In this document: positions 62,413 through 64,000 of the stretch, piece after piece
Numbering within the stretch: the first letter of the stretch is position 1
How the letters are laid out: every line of letters starts with the position of its first letter
From: Thermomicrobiales bacterium
Lineage (GTDB): Bacteria; Chloroflexota; Chloroflexia; Thermomicrobiales; CFX8
Length of the DNA: 64,000 nucleotides
Assembly (NCBI GenBank): GCA_037045155.1
Contig: JBAOIG010000003.1
Coordinates: forward strand, 124,001 to 188,000
Direction of reading: 5' to 3'
Position numbers and translations under genes: made by a program
The notes under the pieces: model-generated
What the model was told of the DNA's origin: nothing
The model's input: the letters and a program-made list of their open reading frames with translations, nothing else
Database searches by the model: none

Positions 62413-63320
62413 TCGTGCCGGCGATGTTCTGGATCGGGCTGCTGGGCGCGGTCGTCGCGCTGTGGCTCTCGGGCCAGGCGTCTGGCGCGTGGGCGCAGGT
62501 TCGCGCGGCGCGATGGTTGCCGCTCGTTCTCGTTGTGGCCGGCGGTGTGGCGCTGCCGCTCGTCCACGCCGTGCGCTGGCGCTTGCTGATGCTGGCGCTG
62601 GAGGTCGATGTGCCGACGGGTCTGGCAGCAGATGTCACCGTTTCCTCGTCGCTGGTCAATTACGCCGGCCCGGGCTTTCTCGGCGCGCCGGCCAAGGCGC
62701 TCCTCGCCAATCGCGCCGCCAACGCGCCCTACGGTAAGACGATCGTGACGATGGCGTTCGAGCAGGGGCTGGATTTCCTGGTGCTGCTGACTGGCTCGAT
62801 CGTGGCGGTGTTGTTGATCGGAACGGGTCCGATCAAGGAGGCGCTGTCCGGTCGTGGCCGGGTGGCGCGTATCGCGCTGGTCGTGGTCGTCGCCGTCGTC
62901 GTCGCGGTGATTGCCGCGGTCGGGCGTGCGCGCATCCGACGCGGAGTTGTGCGGATCGTTGAGGCGTTTCGAACGCTGGGTTCGCGGATCGACCGGCCGG
63001 CCGTCGCCTGGTGCACCGCCGCGCTCTGGCTGCTGCAGGCGGGCGTGGTCGCGGCGCTGCTCTGGGCTCTCGGGCTGCCGGCAACGCCGACGACGGTCAT
63101 TTCGCTCGCAACGATCCCGCTGCTGCTGGGCCAGATTGTGCCGCTGCCGGGGGGGATCGGGGTGCGCGAGGCGGCGATCGTTGCGCTCTCCGTCCCGGTC
63201 GGGATCAGCAGTGGTGGACTGCTCGGGTTGGCGATCATCCATCGCGTCCTGCTCGTCGTCGCGCTGCCGCTGGCGCTCGTCGTCGTGCGGCTTGCGCGCC
63301 GGATCGGAGCGCTGCGATGA
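62394..63320 (+). CDS. Flippase-like integral membrane protein (UPF0104/LPG-synthase TM type)
   Basis: 308 residues, eight or so transmembrane helices. YAGPGFLGAPAKALLANRAAN, IPLLLGQIVPLPGGIGVREA and the final helices are the pattern of the lysylphosphatidylglycerol synthase transmembrane region and related lipid-flippase families. There is no cytosolic aminoacyl-transfer domain, so it is a stand-alone membrane domain that may flip lipid-linked sugars made by its neighbours. Its stop overlaps the next ATG (ATGA at 63317-63320). Confidence 0.78.
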   Translation: MARSRLIVPAMFWIGLLGAVVALWLSGQASGAWAQVRAARWLPLVLVVAGGVALPLVHAVRWRLLMLALEVDVPTGLAADVTVSSSLVNYAGPGFLGAPAKALLANRAANAPYGKTIVTMAFEQGLDFLVLLTGSIVAVLLIGTGPIKEALSGRGRVARIALVVVVAVVVAVIAAVGRARIRRGVVRIVEAFRTLGSRIDRPAVAWCTAALWLLQAGVVAALLWALGLPATPTTVISLATIPLLLGQIVPLPGGIGVREAAIVALSVPVGISSGGLLGLAIIHRVLLVVALPLALVVVRLARRIGALR

Positions 63321-64000
63321 GCGCGCGAGCACGGTTCGCAGATCCGACCTCGCGGAGGCTGCTAGCTCTGTTCCTGATCGGCGCGGCAATCCGGCTGGCG
63401 GTGATGCCGTTCACCCTCCATTTCGACGCCTACCAGATCTACTCCCGCGCCGCCGAGGCTGCTTACCATAACAAGTGGTTTGGCTTCACCAGCCAATTCC
63501 TCATCCAGGAGCTGCACAACGTCTGGCTGCTCCTCATCCGCCCACTCCTGCCGGACAGCGCCGGCATCTGGTCGTCGAGCGCTTCGACGCTCGGCGTCGG
63601 CGCGACGCGGGCCGACTACGAGCGCTTCCTCGCCTACGAGCATCTGTACCGGCTCATCTTTCTGATGAAGCTGCCCTATGTCGTGGCCGACCTCGCCTGC
63701 GCCTGGGTGCTGACGCGGCTCATCGACCCGCCCCGCCGGGTGGCGGTGGCGGCATTCTGGCTGCTGAACCCGCTCGTGATTTTTTCCTCGGCGATCTACG
63801 GTCGCCACGACAGCATCGCCATCCTGCTGGTGCTGCTCTCACTGCTTGTCGTGCGTCCAGGGACGGACACCCGACGGCTGGCGGGGCTGGGGCTGCTGGG
63901 CGCAGCGACGTTGATGCGGTTTTTCCCGATCGTCGTCGTGCCGTTCTTCCTGCTGGCGTTTCGACGTTCACGCCGGCAATTGGCGCTCTTTCTCGCGATT
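63317..64000 (+). CDS. GT-C-like membrane glycosyltransferase, partial
   Basis: Open to the window edge, 228 codons seen, C-terminus missing. N-terminal transmembrane helix (LLALFLIGAAIRLAVMP), then HFDAYQIYSRAAEAAYHN, where the Asp after the first helix is the expected GT-C acidic residue. More helices follow: KLPYVVADLACAWVL, FWLLNPLVIFSSAIYGRHDS (NP-x2-I and GRxD are typical of mannosyltransferase-type GT-Cs) and MRFFPIVVVPFFLL. Coupled to the flippase-like gene by ATGA. Probably completes a lipid-linked glycan pathway. Confidence 0.8.
   Translation, partial: MSARARFADPTSRRLLALFLIGAAIRLAVMPFTLHFDAYQIYSRAAEAAYHNKWFGFTSQFLIQELHNVWLLLIRPLLPDSAGIWSSSASTLGVGATRADYERFLAYEHLYRLIFLMKLPYVVADLACAWVLTRLIDPPRRVAVAAFWLLNPLVIFSSAIYGRHDSIAILLVLLSLLVVRPGTDTRRLAGLGLLGAATLMRFFPIVVVPFFLLAFRRSRRQLALFLAI

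Noticed and set aside
62127..63389. 420-codon minus frame over the glycosyltransferase and flippase genes
   Set aside because: Composition (Arg/Gln/Asp/His runs) and lack of motif mark it as antisense shadow.

Overview
This window is high-GC DNA with a strong G/C bias at third codon positions. The gene content fits a Chloroflexota bacterium, most likely near Thermomicrobia (Sphaerobacter/Thermomicrobium side). That placement is an inference. It rests on the secreted 'FGYPL...QYFERxxFExHP' modules, a SufR-like regulator, many short GC-rich intergenic repeats, and the mixture of monoderm-style secreted proteins with chromosomal hydantoinases. No rRNA, tRNA, CRISPR array or transposase was seen.

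Layout. 1-3000: an AspA/AstE-type deacylase, a small lipoprotein, and an amidinotransferase (arginine-deiminase fold) gene broken by an in-frame TGA and bracketed by two near-identical inverted 40-bp repeats (1761-1800, 2925-2964). 2978-6866 (minus): serine beta-lactamase-like hydrolase, three small membrane proteins and mnmA. 7019-15472 (plus): SufR-like regulator, NERD-like protein, MarR-CLC channel pair, AtzG-like subunit with amidase, and a class B penicillin-binding protein. 15491-19585 (minus): a three-gene operon with an ATP-grasp (PPDK_N) protein, a separate PEP-utiliser-type swivelling-His protein and a DHA2-type exporter. Together the first two have the three-domain layout of rifampin phosphotransferase, split over two genes. 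19764-21266: rpsP-khpA-rimM with a good promoter and terminator. 21278-30666 (mostly minus): rhodanese and ffh, then an accessory block (24038-29700: GT-C-like membrane protein, two gene remnants, two secreted proteins, a 64-residue membrane protein and an AT-rich spacer with repeated GATAC boxes), then ftsY.

30779-35304: PlsC-like acyltransferase, EamA-like transporter, HNH protein, DUF2225-like protein, radC and a short membrane protein. 35416-41945 is a compact beta-oxidation cluster: acyl-CoA dehydrogenase, FadN-type fused enzyme, thiolase and acyl-CoA ligase. 41964-49234 (mostly minus): a sugar-nucleotidyltransferase, secreted modular proteins (one ending in an NHL/ScyD-like propeller, one in a CAP domain), a HAD hydrolase and paired membrane proteins. 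49358-54195 (minus): a HEPN-like plus CBS protein, an enolase-superfamily epimerase with GNAT and MFS partners, and a Rad52/ERF-like annealing-protein candidate. 54309-61042: a 1021-residue M14 carboxypeptidase facing a hydantoinase A/B pair. 61213-64000: start of a glycan or lipid operon (GT4 glycosyltransferase, flippase-like protein, GT-C-like membrane protein) running off the window.

The best candidates for something undescribed are the split phosphotransferase-exporter operon with its 10-bp palindromic leader, the HEPN-CBS fusion, the repeat-bracketed amidinotransferase, and the shared secreted module that recurs in three differently ended proteins. All coordinates and motifs were read by eye; no searches or alignments were run.
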